From Nocardioides baekrokdamisoli (GTDB taxonomy: Bacteria; Actinomycetota; Actinomycetes; Propionibacteriales; Nocardioidaceae): 64,000 nucleotides of DNA. Both the position numbers and the translations under genes were made by a program. Positions 27,285 to 37,300 of this stretch are shown here, piece by piece. The stretch covers positions 1,860,001 through 1,924,000 of the forward strand of contig NZ_AP019307.1 of the NCBI RefSeq assembly GCF_003945325.1, written 5' to 3'. The first letter of the stretch is position 1; each line of letters starts with the position of its first letter. The notes beneath the pieces are model-generated. The model did no database searches, was not told the DNA's origin, and was given only the letters and a program-made list of their open reading frames with translations.

Positions 27285-29114
27285 ATGGTTGACGTTCAGT
27301 CTGTGCTCGCTGATGCGGGCCTGACCAACCCCCACGTCGTCGAGTTCGTGACCTACTGGGCCGGTATCACCCAGCCCGACCGTGTCGAGGTCGTCAGCGC
27401 CTCCGACGACGCGCGCCTGCTCGAGGAGTCCCTCGCAGCCGGTGAGTTGCTTCCGGTTTCGGGTGACCGCTACTTCTCCCGCTCGTACTACAAGGACACC
27501 GCCCGCTCCGAGGAGCGCACGGTCGTCGCCACGAGCAACCCGGCCGACAAGGGCATCTACAACAACTGGAAGCCCGCCGAGGACACCGTCGCCACGCTCA
27601 CCGAGCGGATGACCGGTCAGTCCAAGGGCAAGACCATGTACGTGATCCCGTACCTGATGGCTCCGCAGGGCAGCCCGCTGGAGGCGTACGCCGCCGGCGT
27701 CGAGCTGACTGACAGCCGACCGGTCGTGCAGCAGATGATCCGGATGTCGCGCGTCGGTGTGCACTACATCAACGAGCTCGCGGACCAGTCCTCGTTCGTC
27801 AAGGCCGTGCACGTCACGGGCGACCTGCCGAACCTCGGCCAGGGCACTGCCGACGACCAGCGTCTCTTCGCGACCGTCGCCGACCAGCGAACGATCCTGC
27901 ACTTCGGCTCCTCGTACGGCGGCAACGCGCTTCTGGGCAAGATCGCCCACGGTCTGCGTCAGGCCTGCTACGACGGCCGCGCCTCGGGCAAGTTCCTGGC
28001 CGAGCAGTTCCTGCTCCTGGGGATCAAGGACAAGGAGACCGGCAAGACGTTCCACGTCGTCGGTGGTTTCCCGTCGGCCTCGGGCAAGACCAACCTGTCG
28101 ATGACGATGTCGCCCGACGAGCTCGGTGACCGGTACGAGGTCACCTTCTACGGCGACGACATCGCCTGGATCTGGGTCGACGAGGACGGCAAGCTCCGCG
28201 CGTTCAACCCGGAGAACGGCGTCTTCGGTGTCGCCAAGGACACCAACGAGGCCACCAACCCCGGCGCCGTCGACGCGATCGTGCCGGGCACCGGCGCCAT
28301 CTTCACCAACGTCGCGTACAACGAGAAGACGCAGGACGTGTGGTGGGAGGGCAAGACCAAGCACCACCCGGACGACCTCGACGGCTGGATCGACTGGAAG
28401 GGCGAGCGCATCGCAGCCCGCAACCCGGACGAAGCCGGCGACCCGTGGGCGCACCCGAACAGCCGCTTCACCACGACCATCGCGCACGTCCCGAACGCTG
28501 CCGATGACTACAACGACCCGGCCGGTGTCGTCGTTGACGCGATCATCTTCGGTGGGCGTACGCGTGACCGCGAGCCGCTGATCCGCGCGATCACCGACGT
28601 CGCCGAGGGTGTGTACGACGGTATGACGCTCGGCGCCGAGGCGACGTTCGCCGCGGAGGGTGTCGAGGGCATGCTGCGCTACGACCCGATGTCGATGCGT
28701 CCGTTCATGGCGTACGAAGAGGGCGACTACGCCGGCCACTGGCTGAAGATCATCGGTGAAGCCACGGTCAAGCCGATCTTCGCGCACGTCAACTGGTTCC
28801 AGCGCGGCACCGACGGCCACTTCCTGTGGAACGGCTACCGCGACAACGTCCGCGCGCTGCTGTGGCTGTGGAAGTTCCAGAACGGCGAGGTCAAGGGCAA
28901 CCCGACCGCCGTTGGTGTCATTCCGACTGCGGACGAGCTCAACGTCGACGGCATGTCCTTCCAGCCCGGCGACCTCGAGACGCTGCTCTCGATCGACGTC
29001 GACCGCTGGAAGCAGGAGATGGGCTTCCGCGAGGAGCACCTCAAGCAGTTCAACCTGCCGGAGGCGATCTGGGAGGCCCACCGCCGCGTGGCGGGCGACC
29101 TCGACAAGGCCTGA
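27285..29114 (+). CDS. pckG: Phosphoenolpyruvate carboxykinase (GTP)
   Basis: 609 residues, normal for the GTP enzyme: oxaloacetate + GTP to PEP + GDP + CO2, the first step of gluconeogenesis. Seen: SSYGGNALLGKIAHGLR, the P-loop region 262-270, YGDDIAWIW metal site, FNPENGVFGVA and NWFQRGTDGHFLWNGYRDN. The P-loop reads FPSASGKTN: the hyper-reactive cysteine of the usual FPSACGKTN is Ser266. AAGGG precedes ATG 27285. A long antisense open frame covers the gene and is only a shadow. Confidence 0.95.
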   Translation: MVDVQSVLADAGLTNPHVVEFVTYWAGITQPDRVEVVSASDDARLLEESLAAGELLPVSGDRYFSRSYYKDTARSEERTVVATSNPADKGIYNNWKPAEDTVATLTERMTGQSKGKTMYVIPYLMAPQGSPLEAYAAGVELTDSRPVVQQMIRMSRVGVHYINELADQSSFVKAVHVTGDLPNLGQGTADDQRLFATVADQRTILHFGSSYGGNALLGKIAHGLRQACYDGRASGKFLAEQFLLLGIKDKETGKTFHVVGGFPSASGKTNLSMTMSPDELGDRYEVTFYGDDIAWIWVDEDGKLRAFNPENGVFGVAKDTNEATNPGAVDAIVPGTGAIFTNVAYNEKTQDVWWEGKTKHHPDDLDGWIDWKGERIAARNPDEAGDPWAHPNSRFTTTIAHVPNAADDYNDPAGVVVDAIIFGGRTRDREPLIRAITDVAEGVYDGMTLGAEATFAAEGVEGMLRYDPMSMRPFMAYEEGDYAGHWLKIIGEATVKPIFAHVNWFQRGTDGHFLWNGYRDNVRALLWLWKFQNGEVKGNPTAVGVIPTADELNVDGMSFQPGDLETLLSIDVDRWKQEMGFREEHLKQFNLPEAIWEAHRRVAGDLDKA

Positions 29115-29134
29115 TCTCTCAGCAACTCGAAACA

Positions 29135-29179
29135 AACGTCGAAGGTTCCGGTCACGTGGTGGCCGGAACCTTCGACGTT
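29135..29179. terminator. Terminator after pckG
   Basis: AACGTCGAAGGTTCCGG and its exact complement (29163-29179) make a 17-bp perfect stem with an 11-nt loop, 20 bp after the stop. Confidence 0.9.
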
Positions 29180-29220
29180 CTGCATCCGGGCGCTTTCAGG
29201 ATTCAGACAGGTTGAGTACG

Positions 29221-29226
29221 TACCGT
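29221..29226 (+). promoter_or_regulatory. Leaderless -10 of the COG4705-like gene
   Basis: TACCGT, 6 nt, GTG 29233; identical hexamer to that at 17688. No ribosome site is present. Confidence 0.5.
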
Positions 29227-29232
29227 CGGCGC

Positions 29233-30015
29233 GTGCGCCAGTTCGTAGCCCCGAAGGTCCCCGCCGTCCTCCTGTTCTTCTGGGTGACGAAGCTGCTCAC
29301 CACGGGGATCGGCGAGGCGGCCGCAGACTTCATGGCCAACGACAGCGTGGTCATCGCCGCGGGCATCGGTCTGATCGGGTTCGCCGCTGCGCTGCTGTGG
29401 CAGTTCCGGTCGAACACGTACCACCCGATCCGCTACTGGATCACGGTGCTCATGGTCGCAGTCTTCGGCACGATGGTGGCCGACGGTCCCCACAAGCTCC
29501 TCGGGACCCCGTACTGGCTGAACGCGCTCGGCTGTTTCGTGGCTCTCGTCGCTGTGTTCGCCATCTGGCACCGCTCCGAGGGCACCCTGTCGGTCCACTC
29601 GATCGTGACCGAACTCCGGGAGGCGTACTACTGGCTCGCGGTCCTGCTCACCTTCGGCCTCGGCACCGCGCTCGGCGACCTGACCGCGTCGACGTTCCAC
29701 CTCGGGTACGGCGGGTCGATCCTGTTGTTCGCGGGAGCGATCCTGGTCCCGCTCGTCGCCTGGCGCGGCGGGGTGAACAGCGTGCTCTGCTTCTGGGCGG
29801 CGTACGTGCTGACCAGGCCGCTCGGTGCCAGCGTCGCCGACTGGCTCGGCAAGCCGGCCGCGAAGACCGGCCTCGGATGGGGCGACGGCACCGTGACGAT
29901 CATCGGTCTGGTCCTGTTCGCTGGGCTGGTGGCGTACGCGGCGATCACCCACAGCGACGAGGATCATGAGGCTGCGGCGGCGCAGTACGCGGAGCTCGCG
30001 AACTCCGGGGCGTAG
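29233..30015 (+). CDS. COG4705-like multi-helix membrane protein
   Basis: 260 residues, about seven or eight hydrophobic helices, beginning with KVPAVLLFFWVTKLLTTGIGE, a segment shared by the uncharacterised COG4705 family; two internal halves look alike (each with an Asp after a helix: GEAAADF and GDLTASTF), pointing to an internal duplication. C-terminus is acidic and cytosolic. GTG 29233 is set by the TACCGT 6 nt upstream; frame extends into pckG without meaning. Function unknown. DedA gene follows 36 nt later. Confidence 0.75.
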   Translation: MRQFVAPKVPAVLLFFWVTKLLTTGIGEAAADFMANDSVVIAAGIGLIGFAAALLWQFRSNTYHPIRYWITVLMVAVFGTMVADGPHKLLGTPYWLNALGCFVALVAVFAIWHRSEGTLSVHSIVTELREAYYWLAVLLTFGLGTALGDLTASTFHLGYGGSILLFAGAILVPLVAWRGGVNSVLCFWAAYVLTRPLGASVADWLGKPAAKTGLGWGDGTVTIIGLVLFAGLVAYAAITHSDEDHEAAAAQYAELANSGA

Positions 30016-30051
30016 CCCCACGGCGTTGGTGTCAGGGTCCAGACTGGGGCC

Positions 30052-30657
30052 GTGACCCACCTGCTGGAGCGGCTGCTGAACGTGCCCGACTGGGTCGTTC
30101 TGACGGTGGTCTTCCTGCTCCCTGCGGCCGAGGCGGCGATCCTGCTCGGCATGTTCATTCCCGGCGAGATCGCGCTGATCCTCGGTGGTGTGGCCGCGTC
30201 GGTCGGGCACGTCTCGGTGCTCTGGGTCCTGGTCTGCGGTGTGCTCGGGGCGATCATCGGCGATTCGATCGGCTACTTCGTGGGGGAGCGCTGGGGTATT
30301 CAGTTGCTGCATTCCACGCTCGGGCGCAAGGTCCCTATCGAGAAGCTCGATGCGGCTCGCGCCTTCATCGCCAGGCGTGGCGGTCGCGCGGTCTTCATCG
30401 GACGGTTCACCGCGGCGCTCCGGGCCCTGGTGCCGGGCCTGGCGGGGATGTCCGGCGTCCCGTACCGGGTCTTCCTGCCGTGGAACATCGCCGGCGGTGC
30501 GGTGTGGGCGTGCGGATCGGTCGGGTTGGGGTACGCCGCCGGTACGAGTTGGGAGCTCGCCGCGCACTACGCCTCGATCTTCGGGGCGACTGTCCTCGGG
30601 CTGGTGGCGGTGGCAGTTGCGCTGACTTGGTGGCGCCACAAGCGGAGCCTTGGCTAG
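30052..30657 (+). CDS. DedA-family membrane protein
   Basis: 201 residues. DedA/SNARE-associated fold: acidic PAAEAAILLGMFIPGE at the first re-entrant segment, GDSIGYFVGERWG, and FIGRFTAALRALVPGLAG with the conserved arginines of the family. DedA proteins flip or scan polyprenyl and phospholipid carriers and affect membrane potential. GTG 30052 follows CAGACT by 6 nt, another leaderless-type start. Confidence 0.9.
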   Translation: MTHLLERLLNVPDWVVLTVVFLLPAAEAAILLGMFIPGEIALILGGVAASVGHVSVLWVLVCGVLGAIIGDSIGYFVGERWGIQLLHSTLGRKVPIEKLDAARAFIARRGGRAVFIGRFTAALRALVPGLAGMSGVPYRVFLPWNIAGGAVWACGSVGLGYAAGTSWELAAHYASIFGATVLGLVAVAVALTWWRHKRSLG

Positions 30658-30687
30658 TGTGCAAGCATCCAAGCGAAAGGCTTTCCA

Positions 30688-31092
30688 GTGAGCTATCCCC
30701 CTCCTCCGCCCCTCCAGCCGATGTACTCGGCCGACTCCAGCGCGCTTCGTGGCGCGAGCTTCGGACAGGCAGTCCAGCGCTTCTGGACGAAGTACGCGAC
30801 GTTCGACGGTCGGGCGAGCCGGTCGGAGTTCTGGTACTCCGTCCTGTTCGGTGTGCTCGTCAGCATTGTGTTTGATGTCCTGGAGTTGGCGAGCAACGCC
30901 TTCTATTTCCTCGCGATCATCTATGTTCTCGCAGCGCTCGTGCCGAACATCGCCATCGGTGCGCGCCGCCTCCACGACATCGGCAAGTCGGGCTGGTGGC
31001 AGTTGATCGCGCTCACGTGCGTCGGCATCATCGTCCTCATCGTCTGGTTCGCCACCGCCGAAAAGGCTGAGGGCGACAAGTACAACGTGTGA
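30688..31092 (+). CDS. DUF805 small membrane protein
   Basis: 134 residues. Pro-rich N-terminus, then the DUF805 markers FDGRASRSEFWYSVL and RRLHDIGKSGWWQL with three to four membrane helices between and after. Family function unknown. GTG 30688 has GAAAGG 8 nt upstream. A TAGTGT hexamer at 30655-30660 could be its promoter. Confidence 0.88.
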   Translation: MSYPPPPPLQPMYSADSSALRGASFGQAVQRFWTKYATFDGRASRSEFWYSVLFGVLVSIVFDVLELASNAFYFLAIIYVLAALVPNIAIGARRLHDIGKSGWWQLIALTCVGIIVLIVWFATAEKAEGDKYNV

Positions 31093-31126
31093 CCCGGCAC
31101 GCGCCGGATCTGTCGGAGGTCTCCGT

Positions 31127-31132
31127 TAGGTT
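31127..31132 (+). promoter_or_regulatory. Leaderless -10 of recC
   Basis: TAGGTT, 6 nt, GTG 31139; no ribosome site upstream. Confidence 0.5.
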
Positions 31133-31138
31133 CGGCGC

Positions 31139-34100
31139 GTGACCATCCACCTCCATCGCGCATCGCGGACGGATCAACTCGCCGAGGGTCTCGGCGAACT
31201 CCTCGCGACGCCGCTCGCGGATCCGTTTGCGACCGATGTGGTGGTCGTGCCGACCCACGGTGTGGAGCGGTGGCTCTCCCAGCGGTTGGCCGATCGGCTC
31301 GGCGTCTGCGCCGGGGTCGACTTCAAGACTCCGTGGTCGTTGTTCGCAGCACTGCGTGACGACGACGATCCCTGGTCTCCCGACGCGATCGTGTGGCCCC
31401 TTCTCGACGTCATCGACGAATCCCTGGGTGAGGACTGGGCCGCGCCGCTGGCCCATCACCTCGGGGAGGACCGCGAGGGTGAGGAGCGCGAGCTGCGCCG
31501 CGGTCGGCGGTTCGCGACTGCGCGTCGGCTGAGTCGCTTGTTCGGTGCGTACGCGACGCAGCGACCGAGCCTGATCGTCGACTGGGCCGCGGGGAAGGAC
31601 ACAGACGGGGCCGGGTCCGTACTACCCACGGATCTTGCCTGGCAGCCGCGATTGTGGCGGGCTCTGGCTGGACGGATGGAGGCGGTTCCGCCGCACGTAC
31701 GCCAGGCGGAAGCAATCCGCCAACTGCGCGAGGAGCCCGGGGCGAGTGACCTTCCGCCGCGGCTGTCACTGTTCGGCCACACCCGGATGTCCGTGGTCGA
31801 TGCCGAACTGGTCGGGGCCCTGGGCGTGCATCGCGACGTGCACCTCTGGCTGCCGCACCCCTCAGCGCCGATGTGGGAGTCACTGCAGGACCTGAGCGGG
31901 TCCGTCGCTCGTGCGGACGACCGATCGCATGAACGCCTGGGCCACCCGTTGTTGCGGTCGCTCGGCCGTGACGTCCGGGAGCTGCAGCGCACCGTCGGCC
32001 CGATCGCCGACGAGGTCTCGGTGTTGCCTGACCCGGCCGCGACGGACACGTTGCTCGGCTGGTTGCAGAGTGACCTCCGCGCGGATGCCGTGTCGACACC
32101 GCGGACCCTGACGGCCGACGACCGATCGGTCCAGATCCACGGCTGCCACGGGCCGGCTCGTCAGGTCGAGGTTCTCCGTGAGGTCCTGCTCGGACTTCTC
32201 GCCGACGATCCGACGCTCGAGCCGCGCGACATCGTGGTGATGTGCCCGGATGTGGAGGCGTACGCCCCGCTGATCCTGTCGGTCTTCGGCTCTGACGGCA
32301 CCCACCCGGCAGGTCGACTGCGACTCAGCCTTGCCGACCGCGCCGCGGACCAGATCAACCCACTGCTGGACGTCCTGATGCGACTGGTCGACCTGGCCGA
32401 CGGCAGGGCAGCCGCGGACGTGTTGCTCGACCTCGCTGCGGCGGCCCCTGTGCGGCGCCGGTTCGGCTGGGACGACAGCGATCTGGAAACGCTGGAGGCC
32501 TGGGTGCGCGAAGCCGGGATCCGCTGGGGATTCGACGTGGCCCACCGCGCCGAGTTCGGCCTCGGTGAGTTCGTGTCGAACACCTGGGAGTTCGGTCTGG
32601 ACCGGCTCGCGCTGGGCGCAGCGATGTCCGCGGACTCGCGGGCGTGGGTCGACCGCACCCTGCCTCTCGACGCGGTCGGCAGTGCGGATCTGGAGACTGC
32701 CGGTCGGGTGATGGAATTCGTCGACCGGGTCCAGATGGCTGCGGACTCGCTTCGTGGTTACGGGACCGCCTCCGACTGGCGCGACTCACTCGAACGAGCT
32801 CTGGACGCGATCGCGTCACCCACCGACACCTGGCAGCGAGGCCATGTGCAGCGGACGCTGCGTGAGCGGCTTCCAGCAACGAGCGCCCATCTCCAGTTGG
32901 CGGATGTACGCGCGCTGCTCGCCGACGCCTTCGCCGGTCGACCGACCCGCTCGAGTTTCCGAACTGGGGCGATCACGGTCTGCACGATGGCTCCGATGCG
33001 GTCGGTGCCGCACCGCGTCGTCTGTGTCGTCGGCATCGACGACGGTGTGTTCCCCCGCGTCGGCATCACGGATGGCGACGACGTCCTGGCTCGGGCCCCA
33101 CGGACCGGTGAGCGCGACGTCCGCAGCGAGGACCGTCAACTGCTGCTCGACGCGGTGATGGCGGCGACTCAGACCCTGGTGATCACGTACACGGGCGCCG
33201 ACGTCCACTCGGGTCAGACCCGTCCGCCGTCCGTCCCCCTCGGTGAACTGCTCGACGCTCTCGATGACACGGCCACGGCGGCCGGCGGCCGAGCGAGCGA
33301 GGTTGTCACTCGGCACCATCCGTTGCAGCCGCATGACGCGCGCAATTTCGCCTCGACCGCGCCCTTCAGCTTCGACCGGGTGGCCCTGGCGGCGGCACAG
33401 GCAAGCGTGGGCGTACGCACGCGCCACCTCAAGCCGGTGGATGACCAGCTGCCGGCGGAGACGGGCGACATCAACCTTGCGGATCTCGTCGCCTTCTTCG
33501 GAGGCCCGACGAGGGCGTACTTCAAGCAGCGTCTCGAGGTCACCCTGCCGCGGGACGAGGAGCCCCTCGACGTGGCCATCCCGATCGAGGCCGTCGGTCT
33601 GGATGAGTGGTCGATCGGCGACTGCGTGCTGCGCGATCTGCTGAGCGGTGCGTCGATCGAGGACGTACGCCAGCGGGAGTGGCGCCGGGGCGCGCTCCCA
33701 CCGGGTCGACTCGGTTGGCGGCGGCTGACTGAGATCATCGAGAACGCCCTGCCCGTCGCCCGCGGGATCGTCGGGCACCGCCAGTCCGAGCCCCGGGTGG
33801 TCGATGTCGATGTCGATCTCGGGGCCGGTCGTCGGTTGCGCGGAAGCGTGGCGGATCTGTACGGCCACCGCATCGCGGCCGCGTCGTACTCACGTCTCAA
33901 TGGCAAGGCTCGTCTGCAGTCCTGGGTCCGCCTCCTGGCTCTGACTGCCGCCGATCCCGATCACGCGTGGGCCTCCGTCACCGTCGGACGGGGTCGGGGC
34001 GGCACCGCGGAGATGTCCCAGTTCGGCCACCTCGACCACCGCGCCGACGAGTGGCTGCGCGAGCTGATTGCGGTGTTCGACGCGGGCAGGCGACAGCCGA

Positions 34101-34390
34101 TCCCGCTGCCGTTGAAGAGTTCGTACGCCTATGCCGAGCAGCGACACAGTCGCCGGTCGGTCGAGGATGCCATCAAGCGCGCCGACACGTACTGGTACGC
34201 AGACCAGAAGTTCAACCGCCCGGGCGAGCGGGACGAGCCGGTGGCCGTGGCTGCGTGGGGCCACGGTGCCACGCTGCTCGACTTCGGTCCACCGCTGCCG
34301 GGTGAGGAGTTCCCCGGCGAGACCACGCGGTTCGGGGCCCTCGCGATGCGGGTCTGGAGCCCGCTCTTCGCGGCGGAGGTCGGCCGATGA
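31139..34390 (+). CDS. recC: Exodeoxyribonuclease V subunit gamma (RecC)
   Basis: 1083 residues, close to E. coli RecC length. RecC is a helicase-like subunit with degenerate motifs that splits the duplex and reads Chi. Family text: VVVPTHGVERWLSQRLAD near the N-terminus, LFGHTRMSVVDAELVGALG, VMCPDVEAYAPLI, and the inactive C-terminal nuclease-like region. Its stop overlaps recB ATG (ATGA), and recD follows recB, so the three subunits are co-translated for double-strand break repair. Confidence 0.95.
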   Translation: MTIHLHRASRTDQLAEGLGELLATPLADPFATDVVVVPTHGVERWLSQRLADRLGVCAGVDFKTPWSLFAALRDDDDPWSPDAIVWPLLDVIDESLGEDWAAPLAHHLGEDREGEERELRRGRRFATARRLSRLFGAYATQRPSLIVDWAAGKDTDGAGSVLPTDLAWQPRLWRALAGRMEAVPPHVRQAEAIRQLREEPGASDLPPRLSLFGHTRMSVVDAELVGALGVHRDVHLWLPHPSAPMWESLQDLSGSVARADDRSHERLGHPLLRSLGRDVRELQRTVGPIADEVSVLPDPAATDTLLGWLQSDLRADAVSTPRTLTADDRSVQIHGCHGPARQVEVLREVLLGLLADDPTLEPRDIVVMCPDVEAYAPLILSVFGSDGTHPAGRLRLSLADRAADQINPLLDVLMRLVDLADGRAAADVLLDLAAAAPVRRRFGWDDSDLETLEAWVREAGIRWGFDVAHRAEFGLGEFVSNTWEFGLDRLALGAAMSADSRAWVDRTLPLDAVGSADLETAGRVMEFVDRVQMAADSLRGYGTASDWRDSLERALDAIASPTDTWQRGHVQRTLRERLPATSAHLQLADVRALLADAFAGRPTRSSFRTGAITVCTMAPMRSVPHRVVCVVGIDDGVFPRVGITDGDDVLARAPRTGERDVRSEDRQLLLDAVMAATQTLVITYTGADVHSGQTRPPSVPLGELLDALDDTATAAGGRASEVVTRHHPLQPHDARNFASTAPFSFDRVALAAAQASVGVRTRHLKPVDDQLPAETGDINLADLVAFFGGPTRAYFKQRLEVTLPRDEEPLDVAIPIEAVGLDEWSIGDCVLRDLLSGASIEDVRQREWRRGALPPGRLGWRRLTEIIENALPVARGIVGHRQSEPRVVDVDVDLGAGRRLRGSVADLYGHRIAAASYSRLNGKARLQSWVRLLALTAADPDHAWASVTVGRGRGGTAEMSQFGHLDHRADEWLRELIAVFDAGRRQPIPLPLKSSYAYAEQRHSRRSVEDAIKRADTYWYADQKFNRPGERDEPVAVAAWGHGATLLDFGPPLPGEEFPGETTRFGALAMRVWSPLFAAEVGR

Positions 34391-37300
34391 AGACCTTCGA
34401 CATCTGCGGTCCGCTGCCGACGGGGACGACGCTGCTCGAGGCCAGCGCCGGCACCGGGAAGACGTACACGATCGGCGCGTTGGTCACGAGATACGTCGCT
34501 GAAGGCGCAGCGCGCCTGGACCAGATTCTCGTCATCACCTTCAGTCGCGCCGCGAGCCAGGAGCTTCGTGAACGGGTCCGGCAGCATCTCGCTGAGGCGG
34601 ACCGTGCGTTCGAGCGCGGCGCGTCGACCGACGCGCTGCATCAGTTGCTTCTGGACGGCAACGCGGGGACCGTCGAGGAGCGTCACCAGCGCGTACGCGA
34701 CGCCCTCGCGAATTTCGACGCCGCGACCATCGCCACCACGCATCAGTTCTGTGAGCTGGTCAGACGCTCGCTCGGTGTCGCGGGCGACAGCGACACGTCT
34801 GCCCGGTTCGTCGAGTCGCTGGCGGACCTGACTCAGGAGGTCGTTGACGACCTCTACCTCAAGACGTTCGGCGGGCATGACACCGCCGACTTCAATGTGT
34901 CCGTCGCTCGACAGGTCGCCAGGGCCGCCGTCGAGGACCCGCATGCTGAATTGGCCGATGCCGACCCGAAGTCGGTCGTCGGGGTCGCTCGAGTGGAGTT
35001 CGCCCGCCAGGTTCGTGCGGAGCTCTCGCTGCGCAAACGCAGGGGCGGGTTGTTGTCGTACGACGACATGCTGAGTCAGGTGCGCGATGCGCTGGCAGTG
35101 GCAGATTCGCCGGCCGCACAGCGGATGCGTGAGCGCTGGAGGATCGTGCTCGTCGACGAGTTCCAGGACACCGATCCGGTGCAGTGGGACGTCCTCGACC
35201 TCGGGTTCCGTGGCCATTCGACGCTGGTGCTCATCGGTGACCCGAAGCAGGCCATCTACGGGTTCCGCGGCGGGGATGTCGTCACGTACCTGCGGGCTGC
35301 GGAGACGACATCGGAACAACACGCGCTGGGTAAGAACTGGCGCTCCGACCCCGGGCTGATCGCTCGGCTCAACGACTTCCTGTCGCCGGCGGAGCTCGGT
35401 GACCAGCGCATCGCGGTGCACCCCGTCCAGGCGGCGCACGCCGGACCAAGGTTGGAGGGCGCGCCCCGTCCCGAGCCACTTCGACTGCGCCAGGTGGGAC
35501 GGGGGAAGCTGCCGCGGTCCAACGGAGGCTCGATCCTGGCTGCCGCTGCGCGACAGTTCGTGGCGACCGACTGCGCTGCCGACATCGCTGAGCTGCTGAC
35601 CTCCACGGCCACGTGGGACGGGCGCAAGATCGCGCCCGGTGATGTGGCGGTGCTCGTCGCCAAACGCACCGAGGGCGCCCTGATCCAGGAAGCTCTGCGC
35701 GACCGAGGCATTCCTGCCGTCTTCGCAGGCGGCGACGACGTCTTCTCCTCCGAAGCCGGGGATGACTGGCTGACGCTGCTGAAGGCGATGGAGTCGCCGC
35801 AGCGTGGTCCGTTGGTCCGCGCCGCAGCGCTCGGACCGTTCTTCAACGTGCCGGCGAGCGAGGTCGCTCAGGACCCCGAAGGAGTGGCCGCGCGTGCGGC
35901 CGATGCCCTGCGTAGCTGGGCTGCGCTGATGCGTACGCGCGGGATCGCCGGCGTCATGGAGGCCGCAGAGGAAGCAGGCCTCGGTGCCCGGACCCTCGCC
36001 AGGGTCGACGGCGACCGCTTGATCACCGACCTGCGACACCTGGGCGAGTCACTCCATCATGCGGCGACGGTCCGGCGTCTGGGACTGACGGCGCTCATCC
36101 ACTGGTTCAGCGACGAACGCTCCGCCGACCGCAAGGAACGTCCGAGGCGGCTCGAGTCCGACGCACAGGCGGTCCAGATCATGACGCTGTTCGCCAGCAA
36201 GGGGCTGGAGTTCCCGGTTGTCCACGTCCCGTTCGCGTTCGACTTCTACCGGATGCCGACCTCGGCGGTGAGGTTCCACGACGCGGCGGGCCTCCGTCGC
36301 ATTGACGTCAGTGGCTCGGGAAGCACATGGAACGCCAACAAGGCACAGGCCGAGGTCGAGGAGGACGGTGAGGAGCTGCGCAAGCTTTACGTCGCCCTCA
36401 CCCGTGCCCAGTCGCAGGTGGTGATGTGGTGGGCGCCGAGCAACAACGCGAAGTCGGCCTCCCTCCACCGGCTGCTGTTCGGGCGGATGCCCGGAAGTGG
36501 CGACGTGCTGCGCGAGGTCCCGGTCGGGCAGGACCAGGATGCGGCGGCACGTTTTGCGAAGATGACGGAGGTCGGCTGGCTGTCTGCCGAGGCGGCGGTC
36601 CCAGCGGCTGCCGGACCGTTCAAGACGCTCGCGGAGACCCCCGAGCTGTCGGCCCGCCGGTTCAACCGGACCCTCGACACGGTGTGGCGCAGGACCTCGT
36701 ACTCCGGGCTCGTGCGCGCGGCTGAGGAGGCTGGTCCGGCCGTGAGTTCGGAGCCTGCAGCCGACCTGATGGCCGACGAGCCTGACGAACTCGCTGACGA
36801 GACGCCCGTCAACCCCGACGACCTGGCTCCGATCGGCCGGCTGCCGAGGGGAGCGACGTTTGGTTCGTTGGTGCACGCGGTCCTGGAGCATGCGGATCCT
36901 CAGGCCGAGGACCTGCTCACAGAGCTGGCGGCCCATGCCGCGGAGCAGTTGCGTTGGTGGCCGGTCGATGTGACCCCGGACCAGCTGGCCGAGGCTCTGC
37001 TGCCGGTCTACGACACTGATCTGGGTCCGGTGGCCGAGGGGTTGACCCTGCGCGAGGTCGGGTTCGGTGACCGGCTCCGGGAACTCGACTTTGAGTTCCC
37101 GCTCGCGGGTGGCGACAGACCGATCGCAGCTGAGGAGGTACGCCTCCGAGATCTCGCCTCGGTGCTGCGCGAGCACCTGGCGGCGGACGATCCGATGCGG
37201 GCGTACGCCGATGTCCTGGAGACCACGCTTCTCGGTGAACAGGCGCTCCGCGGGTATCTCAGCGGCTCGATCGACGTCGTGTTGCGGTTGCCCTCGGGCC

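Noticed and set aside
27213..29135. Long open frame antisense to pckG
   Set aside because: High-GC shadow: no domain, no ribosome site, and the plus strand codes a complete enzyme.
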